Assembly: GCA_947503885.1 (NCBI GenBank)
Contig: CANNFD010000002.1
Coordinates: forward strand, 1-64,000
DNA from: an uncultured Olleya sp.
GTDB taxonomy: Bacteria; Bacteroidota; Bacteroidia; Flavobacteriales; Flavobacteriaceae
Length of the DNA stretch: 64,000 bases
Direction of reading: 5' to 3'
Shown: piece after piece, positions 19,442 through 28,418 of the stretch
Numbering within the stretch: position 1 is the stretch's first letter
Layout of the letters: the number at the start of each line of letters is the position of its first letter
The notes under the pieces: model-generated
The model's database searches: none
Told to the model about the DNA's origin: nothing
What the model saw: only the letters and a program-made list of their open reading frames with translations
Position numbers and translations under genes: made by a program

Positions 19442-19449
19442 TATATTTG
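19442..19449 (+). promoter_or_regulatory. Promoter -7 box for the DUF5522-hutU unit
   Basis: TATATTTG matches the consensus exactly and lies 27 bases before the ATG of the small Cys-rich gene. Confidence 0.5.
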
Positions 19450-19476
19450 TCCTATTACATATAGGTAAAAACTAAT

Positions 19477-19638
19477 ATGAAAAAAATTATCCCAATAGAA
19501 GAAGGAGACTATTACTTAACACCAGAAGGTTATAGGTGTTTTACAGAACAATATCACTTAAAACGCGGCTATTGTTGTGAGAGTGGATGCAGACATTGCC
19601 CCTACGGATATAACAAAAAAACAAATTCTAGAAAATAG
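19477..19638 (+). CDS. Small Cys-rich protein (DUF5522-like)
   Basis: A 53-aa protein (ATG at 19477, TAG at 19636-19638). It has five cysteines and two histidines in a compact pattern: Cys21 in 'GYRCFTEQYHLKRGYC', then Cys33, Cys34, Cys38, His40 and Cys41 in 'YCCESGCRHCPYGY'. This fits the DUF5522 family of Bacteroidota and suggests binding of one zinc ion or another metal. No signal peptide, so cytoplasmic. It starts 27 bases after a good -7 box and ends 50 bases before hutU, so the two probably share a transcript. Function unknown. Confidence 0.85.
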   Translation: MKKIIPIEEGDYYLTPEGYRCFTEQYHLKRGYCCESGCRHCPYGYNKKTNSRK

Positions 19639-19688
19639 ATAATAACTCTAAATTCCGATAATCTAACGGAATAACAAACAACTACAAA

Positions 19689-21668
19689 ATGACATTTAAA
19701 GCGCAAATATTAGAAGGCATTCCCGATAATTTACCAAAAGCAAAAGCATACGATGCATCAATAAACCATGCACCAAAGCGTAAAGCTATTTTATCTGCGG
19801 AAGAAAAAAAATTAGCACTTAGAAATGCATTACGCTATTTTGATAAAAAGCATCATGCAGAATTACTTCCAGAGTTTAAAAACGAGTTAGAAACTTATGG
19901 TCGTATTTACATGTATCGCTTTAGACCTGATTATAAAATGTACGCGCGACCTATTAGCGAATACCCTGCTAAATCACAACAAGCAGCTGCTATTATGCTA
20001 ATGATTCAAAATAATTTAGACTATGCTGTGGCACAACATCCGCATGAGTTGATTACTTATGGTGGTAATGGTGGTGTGTTTTCCAATTGGGCACAATACC
20101 GATTAACAATGAAGTATTTGGCAGAGATGAATAACGAGCAAACCTTAGTCATGTATTCTGGTCACCCAATGGGCTTGTTTCCAAGTCATACAGAAGCTCC
20201 TCGAGTTGTAGTTACCAACGGAATGATGATACCTAATTACTCTAAACCAGATGATTGGGAAAAATTTAATGCACTAGGTGTAACACAATATGGTCAAATG
20301 ACTGCTGGTAGTTATATGTATATTGGTCCGCAAGGGATTGTGCACGGTACAACAATAACTGTTTTAAACGGATTTAGAAAAATTGAAAAAGAACCTAAAG
20401 GAAATCTTTTTGTAACTTCTGGTTTAGGTGGTATGTCGGGCGCACAACCAAAAGCGGGTAATATTGCTGGTTGTATCACAGTTTGTGCAGAAGTTAACCC
20501 AAAAATCACACAAGTCCGTTTAGACCAAGGTTGGATAGACGAGAAAATCACAGATTTGGATCAGTTAGTTGCGCGTGTTAAAACCGCTAAAGCCGAAAAG
20601 GAAACAATATCTATAGCATATTTAGGAAACGTTGTTGATGTTTGGGAAAAATTTGATCAAGCTAATATTCACATAGATTTAGGAAGCGATCAAACGTCGC
20701 TACATAATCCATGGGCTGGAGGTTATTACCCAGTTGGCATCTCTTTTGACGAAGCCAATACTATGATGGCAAATCAACCTGAGTTGTTTAAAGAAAAAGT
20801 ACAAGAAACACTGCGTCGTCATGCAGCAGCTATTAATAAACACACTGCAAAAGGCACCTACTTTTTTGATTACGGAAACGCCTTTTTATTAGAAGCTTCT
20901 AGAGCTGGAGCAGATATTATGGCTAAAAACGGTATCGATTTTAAATACCCTAGTTATGTACAAGACATTATGGGACCAATGTGTTTTGATTATGGTTTTG
21001 GACCTTTTAGATGGGTTTGTGCTTCCGGAAAACCAGAAGATTTAGCAAAAACGGATCAAATTGCTTGTGATGTTTTAGAAGAAATTAAAAAGCATTCTCC
21101 AAAAGAAATCCAACAGCAAATGGCTGATAATATCCAATGGATTAAAGGCGCACAAGACAACAAACTAGTTGTAGGCTCTCAAGCTAGAATATTATATGCA
21201 GACGCAGAAGGACGCATGAAAATAGCCGAAGCTTTTAATAAAGCAATTGCAAAAGGCGAAATTGACACTGTTATATTAGGACGCGACCATCACGATGTTT
21301 CTGGTACTGATAGTCCATATCGCGAAACGTCTAATATTTATGATGGCTCACGCTTTACAGCAGATATGGCCATACAAAATGTAATTGGTGATAGCTTTAG
21401 AGGAGCCACTTGGGTAAGCATCCATAATGGTGGTGGTGTAGGCTGGGGAGAAGTTATTAATGGTGGATTTGGTATGGTTCTTGATGGTAGTAAAGAAGCA
21501 TCAAAACGATTAAAACAAATGCTATTCTGGGATGTAAATAACGGAATATCAAGACGTAGCTGGGCTAGAAACGATGAAGCTATTTTTGCTATTAAACGTG
21601 CTATGGCGTCAGAGCCTAACTTAAAAGTTACCTTACCAAATCTTGTGGATGATGCTTTATTAAATTAA
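19689..21668 (+). CDS. hutU: Urocanate hydratase, long Bacteroidota form
   Basis: A 659-aa NAD-dependent enzyme converting urocanate to imidazolonepropionate in histidine breakdown. Core motifs include 'TYGGNGGVFSNWAQYRLTMK', 'GLGGMSGAQPKAGNIAGC', 'GSDQTSLHNPWAGGYYPVG', 'IMGPMCFDYGFGPFRWVC' and 'ISIHNGGGVGWGEVINGG'-like (here VSIHNGGG). Classical HutU is about 555 aa; this is about 100 longer, a form common in Bacteroidota as I recall. No hutH, hutI or hutG lies in the window. The DUF4136 lipoprotein starts 22 bases downstream. Confidence 0.95.
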   Translation: MTFKAQILEGIPDNLPKAKAYDASINHAPKRKAILSAEEKKLALRNALRYFDKKHHAELLPEFKNELETYGRIYMYRFRPDYKMYARPISEYPAKSQQAAAIMLMIQNNLDYAVAQHPHELITYGGNGGVFSNWAQYRLTMKYLAEMNNEQTLVMYSGHPMGLFPSHTEAPRVVVTNGMMIPNYSKPDDWEKFNALGVTQYGQMTAGSYMYIGPQGIVHGTTITVLNGFRKIEKEPKGNLFVTSGLGGMSGAQPKAGNIAGCITVCAEVNPKITQVRLDQGWIDEKITDLDQLVARVKTAKAEKETISIAYLGNVVDVWEKFDQANIHIDLGSDQTSLHNPWAGGYYPVGISFDEANTMMANQPELFKEKVQETLRRHAAAINKHTAKGTYFFDYGNAFLLEASRAGADIMAKNGIDFKYPSYVQDIMGPMCFDYGFGPFRWVCASGKPEDLAKTDQIACDVLEEIKKHSPKEIQQQMADNIQWIKGAQDNKLVVGSQARILYADAEGRMKIAEAFNKAIAKGEIDTVILGRDHHDVSGTDSPYRETSNIYDGSRFTADMAIQNVIGDSFRGATWVSIHNGGGVGWGEVINGGFGMVLDGSKEASKRLKQMLFWDVNNGISRRSWARNDEAIFAIKRAMASEPNLKVTLPNLVDDALLN

Positions 21669-21690
21669 GTTTAACTTAAAAATTATTGCT

Positions 21691-22236
21691 ATGAAAAAGT
21701 CATTACAAATTTTACCTGCATTGCTATTATTTTTAGCAATAACCTCTTGTAGCTCTGTAAAAGTAGCAGCAGATTATGATAAAGCTGTTAATTTTGACAA
21801 CTACAAAACTTTTGCTTTTTTTAAATCTGGCATTGATAAAGCCGAAATTAACGACATTGATAAACGTCGTATCCTTAGAGCTATTGAAACCGAGTTATTA
21901 GCTAAAGGCTATACAAAATCTAAAAATCCTGACTTGCTAGTTAGCATTTTTACTAAATCCAATCAACGTGTTGATGTTTACAACAACAATTGGGGAGTTG
22001 GTGCTTGGGGTTGGGGTGGACCTCGTTGGGGATGGGGTTGGAATATACAACCTACAGTCTCTACTTCTACCCAAGGTGTTTTATATGTAGACTTAATTGA
22101 CGCTAATAAAAAAGAATTAGTTTGGCAAGGTCAAGGTACTGGATACTTATCTAAAAATATGGATAAAAAAGAAGCACGTATCAATGAATTTGTAACTAAG
22201 ATTATGGAAAAATATCCTCCAGGAATTCAACAATAA
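21691..22236 (+). CDS. DUF4136 lipoprotein
   Basis: A 181-aa predicted lipoprotein: signal ends in a lipobox (AITSCSSVK, Cys20). The mature part shows the DUF4136 pattern, starting 'VAADYDKAVNFDNYKTFAFF', with 'DLLVSIFTKSNQRVDVY' and, around 94-114, a Gly/Trp-rich loop ('GAWGWGGPRWGWGW'), then 'LYVDLIDANKKELVWQGQG'. These are envelope proteins of unknown role. Probably the last gene of the DUF5522-hutU unit, followed by a strong terminator. Confidence 0.88.
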   Translation: MKKSLQILPALLLFLAITSCSSVKVAADYDKAVNFDNYKTFAFFKSGIDKAEINDIDKRRILRAIETELLAKGYTKSKNPDLLVSIFTKSNQRVDVYNNNWGVGAWGWGGPRWGWGWNIQPTVSTSTQGVLYVDLIDANKKELVWQGQGTGYLSKNMDKKEARINEFVTKIMEKYPPGIQQ

Positions 22237-22257
22237 TCATTATTATAGCATAACAAA

Positions 22258-22290
22258 AAATGCGACTACTTTAAATAAGTAGTCGCATTT
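22258..22290. terminator. Bidirectional terminator
   Basis: Perfect 14-bp stem, AAATGCGACTACTT against AAGTAGTCGCATTT, with a 4-base loop between the convergent DUF4136 and nuclease genes. Confidence 0.88.
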
Positions 22291-22294
22291 ATAT

Positions 22295-22624
22295 TTAAAG
22301 CAAATAAGGTTTAGCATGTCCATTGTCTACTAACCATTGGTTAAGCTCTAAACCATCCTCTAACACAATGTTTGCTAAATAACGACCATATTTACCCTGT
22401 TTATCTTTATAAGACCTTATGGTAACCTCTTTGTCCAAAATCATATTACGGACAATGTCCCTAACTTTTTTACCTTCTACTTTTTCTGCTCCTCGCAATT
22501 CTGGAGTATCAATTCCGTAAAGACGTAGTTTCATTTCTTGAGAATGTAAAAACCCTAAATCCACAACTGCTGTGACCGTATCTCCATCGTAAACATCGAT
22601 TATTTTGGCTTTATATGTATACAT
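22295..22624 (-). CDS. Thermonuclease-family (SNase) protein
   Basis: A 109-aa staphylococcal-nuclease-like protein. The calcium/phosphate site is seen in 'VYDGDTVTAVVDLGF', the first catalytic Arg in 'LRLYGIDTPELRG' and the second in 'GKYGRYLANI'. The domain is nearly the whole protein, ending 'NQWLVDNGHAKPYLL'. Unlike many family members it lacks a signal peptide, so it would stay in the cytoplasm unless exported otherwise. Its function could be nucleic-acid hydrolysis, with the target unknown. Preceded on its strand by the M1 peptidase terminator. Confidence 0.88.
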   Translation of the reverse strand: MYTYKAKIIDVYDGDTVTAVVDLGFLHSQEMKLRLYGIDTPELRGAEKVEGKKVRDIVRNMILDKEVTIRSYKDKQGKYGRYLANIVLEDGLELNQWLVDNGHAKPYLL

Positions 22625-22658
22625 AATAAAATTATTTAGATTTAAATATACAAAATAA

Positions 22659-22692
22659 AAAAGCCCTTAAAACTTTCGTTTTAAGGGCTTTT
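22659..22692 (-). terminator. Rho-independent terminator for the M1 peptidase gene
   Basis: Perfect 15-bp stem, AAAAGCCCTTAAAAC against GTTTTAAGGGCTTTT, with loop TTTC. The minus-strand exit is T-rich. Confidence 0.88.
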
Positions 22693-22712
22693 AATATTAT
22701 AACAAACAGTAC

Positions 22713-25022
22713 TTAGTTTTTCTTTTGTTCTTTAAAGCTATCAAACTCGCTAGCCTTCATTTCTCTTGGCCAAGAGTTGTTAGAAGTATCAACATCTGCA
22801 GTTTCTAATTTTGGATCTACAGTAATGCTTACAATCTCTTTTTCTGTTGCTAAGGTTTTACTTACTTCTTTATCGTTAAGTCTCCAGATTTGTGCTGGAT
22901 ATTTTTCGGTTTTTGATGTACCGTCAGCGTAAGTGTACTCAACAATAATTGGCATAACTAATCCGCCTGGTTTTTCAAAAGTAACTTTATAAAAGAATTT
23001 TGGTTCTTTTATATTAGCGCGTTCTTCTGGCGTAAAGTTATCCATTACATATTCTTTTAATGTAGCCGAGTTATCTAAAGCTGACTTTCCTTTTAAATCA
23101 GAATTAAAATCTTCGCTATCTTCTTCAACAAAATATACTAATGGTGGTAAGTCGCTTAACTTCATCCCTCTTTGTGCTGCTATCTTTTTGATTTCAGCAT
23201 TAGGCTCGTTAGATACATAGTATTTTTTAACGTCTTTAACACCTATGTCAACATAGTCAGTAGTGTAAAACCATCCTCTCCAGTACCAATCTAAGTCAAA
23301 AGCAGAAGCATCTTCCATTGTTCTAAAAAAGTCTTCTGGTGTTGGGTGTTTAAACATCCAACGGTTTGCATACTCTCTAAGTGCATAGTCAAATAATTCT
23401 GGTCCCATTACGGTTTCTCTTAAAATGTTAAGAGCAGTTGCTGGCTTACCATAGGCATTATTACCAAACTGGTAAGTATTTAATCCTTTGGTCATAATAG
23501 GTGCGATATAATTTTGATCTCCACCCATATAATTTACAATATTAGCTGCTGGTCCACGACGTGATGGGTATTTATCCATCCCTTCTGAAAGTGCGCTTGG
23601 GTATTTTTTACCAAAATCTTGTTCTGCTACATATTGTCCAAAAGTTGTAAACCCTTCGTCCATCCATGTCCACTGACGCTCGTCACTATTAATAATCATT
23701 GGAAAAAAGTTGTGTCCAATTTCATGAATAATTACCGACATCATACCAAACTTAGTACGATCACTATAGTTACCGTCTTTATCTGGACGACCATAATTCC
23801 AGCAAATCATTGGGTATTCCATCCCTTGGTTTTTAGCGTGTACAGATATAGCTTTATGGTAAGGGTAATCAAATGTCATTCTAGAAAAGGTTTCTAAAGT
23901 ACTAGCTACAGCTTTAGTTGACCACTCTTCCCATAATGGGTTTCCTTCTTTTGGATACATTGAAACTGCCATGACATTTTTATCGCCAATTTTAACAGCC
24001 ATCATATCCCAGATAAATTTACGAGATGTTGCAAATCCAAAATCACGTACATTTTCTGCATATAACTTCCAAGTTTTCTTTTTTGTAGACCTTTGCTTTT
24101 CTGCTGCTTCAGCTTCAGCTTGTGTTACGATTAAAACAGGTTTGTCAAAAGATTTTTGTGCTTTTTCATAACGCTTCATCATGTCTTTAGAAAACACTTC
24201 TTTTCTGTTAGTTAATTTTCCAGTACCATCTAAGATATGATCTGCAGGTACTGTAATATTTACTTCAAAATTTCCGAAAGGTAATGCAAACTCATCACGT
24301 CCCCAGAACTGAGAATTTTGCCATCCTTCTACGTCATTATATACTGCCATTCTTGGATAAAACTGAGCAATTACATAAGCTCTGTTATCGTCTTCAGGAA
24401 AATACTCGTATCCAGAACGTCCTCTACCATTAACATGGTCGTTAATATTATACCACCATTTTATTGAAAATGTAAAAGCATCTCCAGACTTTAATACAGA
24501 AGGCAATTCTACACGCATCATTGTGCGATTAATCATGTGTGGTAATGCACGTCCTTTAGCGTCTTTTACTTCTTGGATATTAAATCCACCGTCAAAAGAC
24601 TCAGACAAATATTTGTTTGCAAAATTACCAGGCGTATCTGCTGGTTGCGTTGAATTGTCTTCGATTAAAGGAGACTGAGAATCCTTAGCACGTACATTTT
24701 GATCCAACTGTACCCATAAATAACTTAAGTTATCTGGCGAGTTGTTGGTATAGGTTATAGTTTCGAACCCGTAAATTTTTGCGTTGGCATCATCCAACTC
24801 GATATCCATTTTGTAATCTGCTTGTTGTTGGTAGTAAGCAGGTCCCGGAGCACCTGATGCTGCTCTGAACATGTTTGGAGTTGAAAATTCTTCATACAAC
24901 TGTTTAAACTTGTTGTTGTTGGTATGACCTTGTTGACGCTCTTTCTGTTCATTTTGATCCTGTGCAAATGCACTTACAGACAAAAATAGTGCTGAAAGAA
25001 ATAAATACTTTAATTTTTTCAT
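22713..25022 (-). CDS. M1-family metallopeptidase
   Basis: A 769-aa secreted zinc peptidase. Signal peptide 1-20 (VSAFAQ). The zinc site is 'HEIGHNFF' with the third ligand Glu in 'WMDEGFTTFG', 18 residues after the second His, the standard M1 gluzincin spacing. The amino-terminal-recognition segment around 'QGMEYPMI' (in place of the usual GAMEN) suggests a non-classical exopeptidase. The C-terminal part (about 640-769) is beta-rich. It probably degrades peptides in the periplasm or at the surface. Its own terminator isolates it from the nuclease gene. Confidence 0.9.
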   Translation of the reverse strand: MKKLKYLFLSALFLSVSAFAQDQNEQKERQQGHTNNNKFKQLYEEFSTPNMFRAASGAPGPAYYQQQADYKMDIELDDANAKIYGFETITYTNNSPDNLSYLWVQLDQNVRAKDSQSPLIEDNSTQPADTPGNFANKYLSESFDGGFNIQEVKDAKGRALPHMINRTMMRVELPSVLKSGDAFTFSIKWWYNINDHVNGRGRSGYEYFPEDDNRAYVIAQFYPRMAVYNDVEGWQNSQFWGRDEFALPFGNFEVNITVPADHILDGTGKLTNRKEVFSKDMMKRYEKAQKSFDKPVLIVTQAEAEAAEKQRSTKKKTWKLYAENVRDFGFATSRKFIWDMMAVKIGDKNVMAVSMYPKEGNPLWEEWSTKAVASTLETFSRMTFDYPYHKAISVHAKNQGMEYPMICWNYGRPDKDGNYSDRTKFGMMSVIIHEIGHNFFPMIINSDERQWTWMDEGFTTFGQYVAEQDFGKKYPSALSEGMDKYPSRRGPAANIVNYMGGDQNYIAPIMTKGLNTYQFGNNAYGKPATALNILRETVMGPELFDYALREYANRWMFKHPTPEDFFRTMEDASAFDLDWYWRGWFYTTDYVDIGVKDVKKYYVSNEPNAEIKKIAAQRGMKLSDLPPLVYFVEEDSEDFNSDLKGKSALDNSATLKEYVMDNFTPEERANIKEPKFFYKVTFEKPGGLVMPIIVEYTYADGTSKTEKYPAQIWRLNDKEVSKTLATEKEIVSITVDPKLETADVDTSNNSWPREMKASEFDSFKEQKKN

Positions 25023-25088
25023 TTAAGGGTGTTTGTTTTACTTTTAAAACGTGAATTTAACAAAAATTAACGTTTATAAAAATCTTTG

Positions 25089-25595
25089 TTAAAAGTTTAA
25101 CATACCTTTATCTTTCTCTGGAATTAGAATAAAGGTTTTATTTTTTCCGTTAATTTTAGTTCTTACAATATTTTTTTGATCGTCAAAAACATCATAAAGC
25201 ACTTTGTTTTTTATTTGGAAGGTTTTAATCGAAGGCAGATTTTCTATCTCTAAATAACAATACATAATATCGTCATCATATTTTTTTCCTATAAAATTTA
25301 AGGTTTTAAGCTCTCCGTCTATAGTAATTTCTATTTTTTCTTGAAGATACTTTTTTACATATTGTTCTATTTTTTCTTCGTCAGAATTATCGCTATCATC
25401 TAAGGTTACCTTATCATCATAACGCATACGGATTAGTTTTTCAAAATCGTCAACAAAAATTCTTGATATAATTTGAAGGGATTGTTTCTCTTTTACAAAT
25501 TCTATTTGTGTAATACTAACGTAGTATTTGTGTACCGAAGAAAAGGCAAACAGAGAAAAAAGACTAAAAAATAAAAGGTATCGTAATGTTTTCAT
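25089..25595 (-). CDS. DUF6702-like secreted protein
   Basis: A 168-aa protein with an N-terminal hydrophobic signal (1-18) followed by 'HKYYVSITQIEF', a conserved opening of a Bacteroidota family I associate with DUF6702. The region 'IISRIFVDDFEKLIR' recurs in that family, and the rest is strand-rich with 'IMYCYLEIENLPSIKTFQI'. Paired with the downstream M1 peptidase gene (67-base gap), a pairing common in flavobacteria as I recall. Function unknown; likely periplasmic. Confidence 0.65.
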   Translation of the reverse strand: MKTLRYLLFFSLFSLFAFSSVHKYYVSITQIEFVKEKQSLQIISRIFVDDFEKLIRMRYDDKVTLDDSDNSDEEKIEQYVKKYLQEKIEITIDGELKTLNFIGKKYDDDIMYCYLEIENLPSIKTFQIKNKVLYDVFDDQKNIVRTKINGKNKTFILIPEKDKGMLNF

Positions 25596-25655
25596 GAAAA
25601 ATAATATTGTTACAAAGCTAATGGATTAGTGGCAAAAAGTATTCCAAATAATAAT

Positions 25656-26423
25656 TTATTCTTTTTCGTTTAAATTACTTTTGTATTGGTCTAGCTTCTT
25701 TTTAAAAAAAGCTAAAGCATGTAGATTGCTTTTACTGCAAGTGCTTCTAAATTCTGGATCTTCTTGTACAAAGTAAAAAAACTCTATATGATGCTTTTTA
25801 TCCAAAGGGTTTACTCTAAAAAAGTCTTCTTTTAAATCGTTTTTAAGTCTTGCTAATAAAGCATCATCGTTTTCTAGTTTTATTATTTCTTTTAACTTTT
25901 TAGTACGACCGGTTATGGCATTAATAATAGGGTTTATGGGTATAAATCCACCGCCAGATGTAGCTTCAAACAAACGCTTTTGTGCTGGCGTTTTTTGTTT
26001 TCCTTTATAACCAGGTATGCCAACATCGTAAAAATTTATTTTAGGCTTAGCGTCAGAATTAATTATGTCTTTATCTAACTTTCCGGTTAACGGACCTGTT
26101 AAAAACACCTCATCTAATTGATTAGTTAACAACTGTAAAGTTACGTCTAGCTTTTTTTTAAGAATATCTTCTTTATTTACAACCCTAACCAACAACTTGT
26201 ATTGTACTGCAGAAAAAATAATGGTATCGTTTAGTTTTGCTTTAATAACAAAAACCCCTTCTTTATTTGAGGTCGCATTGGTTAAGGAGGTTTTGTTTAG
26301 GATATGAATACTTTCCACATCGTCATCACCAGTGATAGTACCAGATAGCTCTACCGTTTGTGCATTAACAAATTGAGCTATTGTAAATAGAATACTATAA
26401 TAAAGCAGCTTATTCTTTTTCAA
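25656..26423 (-). CDS. CarboxypepD-regulatory-like secreted protein (paralogue 2)
   Basis: A 255-aa protein with a signal peptide (1-22, FVNAQ). An N-terminal carboxypeptidase-regulatory-like beta-sandwich (about 23-105) carries 'VELSGTITGDDDVESIHILN' and 'NKEGVFVIKAKLNDTIIFSA', followed by 'LTNQLDEVFLTGPLTGKLDKD'. The rest is charged and helical. It aligns section by section with the upstream gene, whose reading frame overlaps it by 14 bases. That suggests an old tandem duplication and coupled translation. Such domains are common in the periplasmic parts of TonB-linked and surface proteins, but here the domain stands without a receptor. Function unknown. Confidence 0.8.
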   Translation of the reverse strand: MKKNKLLYYSILFTIAQFVNAQTVELSGTITGDDDVESIHILNKTSLTNATSNKEGVFVIKAKLNDTIIFSAVQYKLLVRVVNKEDILKKKLDVTLQLLTNQLDEVFLTGPLTGKLDKDIINSDAKPKINFYDVGIPGYKGKQKTPAQKRLFEATSGGGFIPINPIINAITGRTKKLKEIIKLENDDALLARLKNDLKEDFFRVNPLDKKHHIEFFYFVQEDPEFRSTCSKSNLHALAFFKKKLDQYKSNLNEKE

Positions 26424-27225
26424 CTTCTGTATTTAAAAAGCTTTTGCTTTGGTTGTTAAGATGCTGTATTAATTGCATTTCGTTTTCTTTTTTAAGCAAA
26501 TTAACATCAAAGTTATTTGTTTGGACATGTGCTATAAAAGCTTCTACTTTATCCTCTGGGATTTTAAAATTTGTGATATAATACTCATGATTAAAAACAT
26601 CATGTAATGAAGCTAATTGGTCATCTGTCCTTTTTTTGTCAGCAGCTCGTTTTCCTTTTTTATTAAAAATTAAATCTACTAAGCTTTCTAAAAGCAACAT
26701 ACCGTTAGCTTGATATCTAAGTCTATCATTCTGGCTCATTGCTGCTAAGTTTTCAACTTTACTATATTCGTCATCAGCAAATTGATAGGCGCTAATATCT
26801 CCAATTCCAAAATAAATAGCATCTAAATCGGGGTTAAACGTTTCTACATTAGCAACATCCTCTTCAAGCACACCCGTTAAATCATAAGGTAAAATAACAA
26901 CTTCGTCCAGTTTGTTTACTTGTTCTACTAAAAACACATTCATCTGTTTAGAGTCTATTACCTCTTGGGCTACTAGCACCGTAAAATCTTTAAATTGCAA
27001 TGCAGATATGCTAATTTTATCATTTAACATCGCTTTGATTGTAAATTCTCCGTTTTGGTTAGTAATGGTCCCTTTATTAGAGGATGAATTATAAATTGTT
27101 ATTCCTTCCAAATCTGGCGAATCGACAATAACTTTACCTTTAAGTTCCACCCGTGTAGAATCCTGAGCCTGAGCATGAAAAACGCTAAGAACAATGATAA
27201 AAAATGCAAAAATATATGATTTCAT
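26410..27225 (-). CDS. CarboxypepD-regulatory-like secreted protein (paralogue 1)
   Basis: A 271-aa protein with signal peptide (1-20, HAQAQ). Carboxypeptidase-regulatory-like domain at about 25-110: 'VELKGKVIVDSPDLEGITIY', 'TNQNGEFTIKAMLNDKISIS', and then 'LDEVVILPYDLTGVLEEDV'. The last 130 residues are helical and charged. It shares order and motifs with the next gene, which starts before this one ends. The ATG at 27225 has about 110 bases of untranslated space before the divergent pepE gene. Function unknown. Confidence 0.8.
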   Translation of the reverse strand: MKSYIFAFFIIVLSVFHAQAQDSTRVELKGKVIVDSPDLEGITIYNSSSNKGTITNQNGEFTIKAMLNDKISISALQFKDFTVLVAQEVIDSKQMNVFLVEQVNKLDEVVILPYDLTGVLEEDVANVETFNPDLDAIYFGIGDISAYQFADDEYSKVENLAAMSQNDRLRYQANGMLLLESLVDLIFNKKGKRAADKKRTDDQLASLHDVFNHEYYITNFKIPEDKVEAFIAHVQTNNFDVNLLKKENEMQLIQHLNNQSKSFLNTEVEKE

Positions 27226-27334
27226 GGTGGTTGATTTTAGGTAAATTAATAACTTTTACTCTTAATTTTAATCTAATGCCGGTATAATCTTTTGTTAAAA
27301 GCATCTATTAACTAAATTTACAAAAACTAATATT

Positions 27335-28042
27335 ATGAAGCAATTATTAATCGCTAGTACTTCCACACTTCATTCTGGTACTTATTTAGACTATTTACTA
27401 GATGCCTTAAAAATTCATTTTAAATCTATAGATGAAATTATTTTTATACCCTATGCAAGACCTGGTGGCATATCTCATGATGATTATACAAAAAAAGCAG
27501 CAGAAGCTTTCAGTAAAATAAATATTAGGGTCAAAGGTTTACACGAGTTTAAAAATCCTGCAGAAGCTATAAAAAATGCTAAAGGACTATTTACAGGAGG
27601 CGGAAACACCTTTGTTTTAGTAAATGCTTTATATAAGTTTAATTTAATTGACCCTATAAAAAATGCGGTTAAAAATGGTGTGCCTTATTTAGGCACAAGT
27701 GCTGGAAGTAATATTTGCGGACTAACCATGTGCACGACTAATGACATGCCTATTGTCTATCCACCAAGTTTTAAAACGCTAAGTTTTGTGCCTTTTAATA
27801 TTAATCCACATTATTTAGATCCGGACCCAACAAGTAAACATATGGGAGAAACTAGAGAAACTAGAATACAAGAGTTTCATAAATTTAATACACAACCTGT
27901 AATTGGGCTTAGAGAAGGTAGTTGGCTTGAGGTTAAGGGACAGTCAATACTACTTAAAGGCGAATTAAATGCTCGTGTTTTTGAATATGAAAATGAGTCT
28001 TACGAAATAGAAACTGGGACTTTTTTAAATGAATTAAAATAG
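27335..28042 (+). CDS. pepE: Dipeptidase PepE (alpha-aspartyl dipeptidase)
   Basis: A 235-aa cytoplasmic serine peptidase of family S51 that cleaves dipeptides with N-terminal Asp. The nucleophile elbow is 'GTSAGSNICG', and other family signatures are 'GLFTGGGNTFVLV', 'IVYPPSFKTL', 'NINPHYLDPDP' and 'ETRIQEF'. Length equals E. coli PepE (229 aa). It is a single-gene unit ending at the hairpin shared with tRNA-Gly. Confidence 0.95.
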   Translation: MKQLLIASTSTLHSGTYLDYLLDALKIHFKSIDEIIFIPYARPGGISHDDYTKKAAEAFSKINIRVKGLHEFKNPAEAIKNAKGLFTGGGNTFVLVNALYKFNLIDPIKNAVKNGVPYLGTSAGSNICGLTMCTTNDMPIVYPPSFKTLSFVPFNINPHYLDPDPTSKHMGETRETRIQEFHKFNTQPVIGLREGSWLEVKGQSILLKGELNARVFEYENESYEIETGTFLNELK

Positions 28043-28060
28043 CACATATTATGGCATAAA

Positions 28061-28089
28061 AAAAGCTTCATCGTTTAGATGAAGCTTTT
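28061..28089. terminator. Bidirectional terminator for pepE and tRNA-Gly
   Basis: Perfect 12-bp stem, AAAAGCTTCATC against GATGAAGCTTTT, with a 5-base loop. It ends 3 bases before the tRNA 3' end on the minus strand and has A/T runs on both sides. Confidence 0.88.
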
Positions 28090-28091
28090 AG

Positions 28092-28164
28092 AGCGAGAGA
28101 CCGGGTTCGAACCGGCGACATTCAGCTTGGAAGGCTGACGCTCTACCAACTGAGCTACTCTCGC
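28092..28164 (-). tRNA. tRNA-Gly (UCC)
   Basis: A 73-nt cloverleaf on the minus strand. The acceptor stem pairs GCGAGAG with CTCTCGC. The D arm contains AGCTCAGTTGGTAGAGC, and the anticodon loop CTTCCAA gives anticodon UCC, reading GGA. The T arm has GGTTCGAACCC. CCA is not encoded, as usual in this phylum. It stands alone with no other tRNA near. Confidence 0.96.
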
Positions 28165-28418
28165 ATTTCCGTTGGCAAAAATAGTATTTATTACAGATTA
28201 ACAAGCATTTTTTTTAAATTTTATTTAAAATTTTATCGTTTTTTTATAACCATTAGCTAGCAACAAAGTACCACATAATTAGTTTTTACCTATCAATCAA
28301 TGTGTTACAACATATTTTGTCAAAAATGTCTGAAATAAAAAATTATAAAATATTTTTTTTTTACCAGCGTCGCCTTTAAAAATAAGATTGATTAAAACAC
28401 AAATTATGTTCTGGATAC

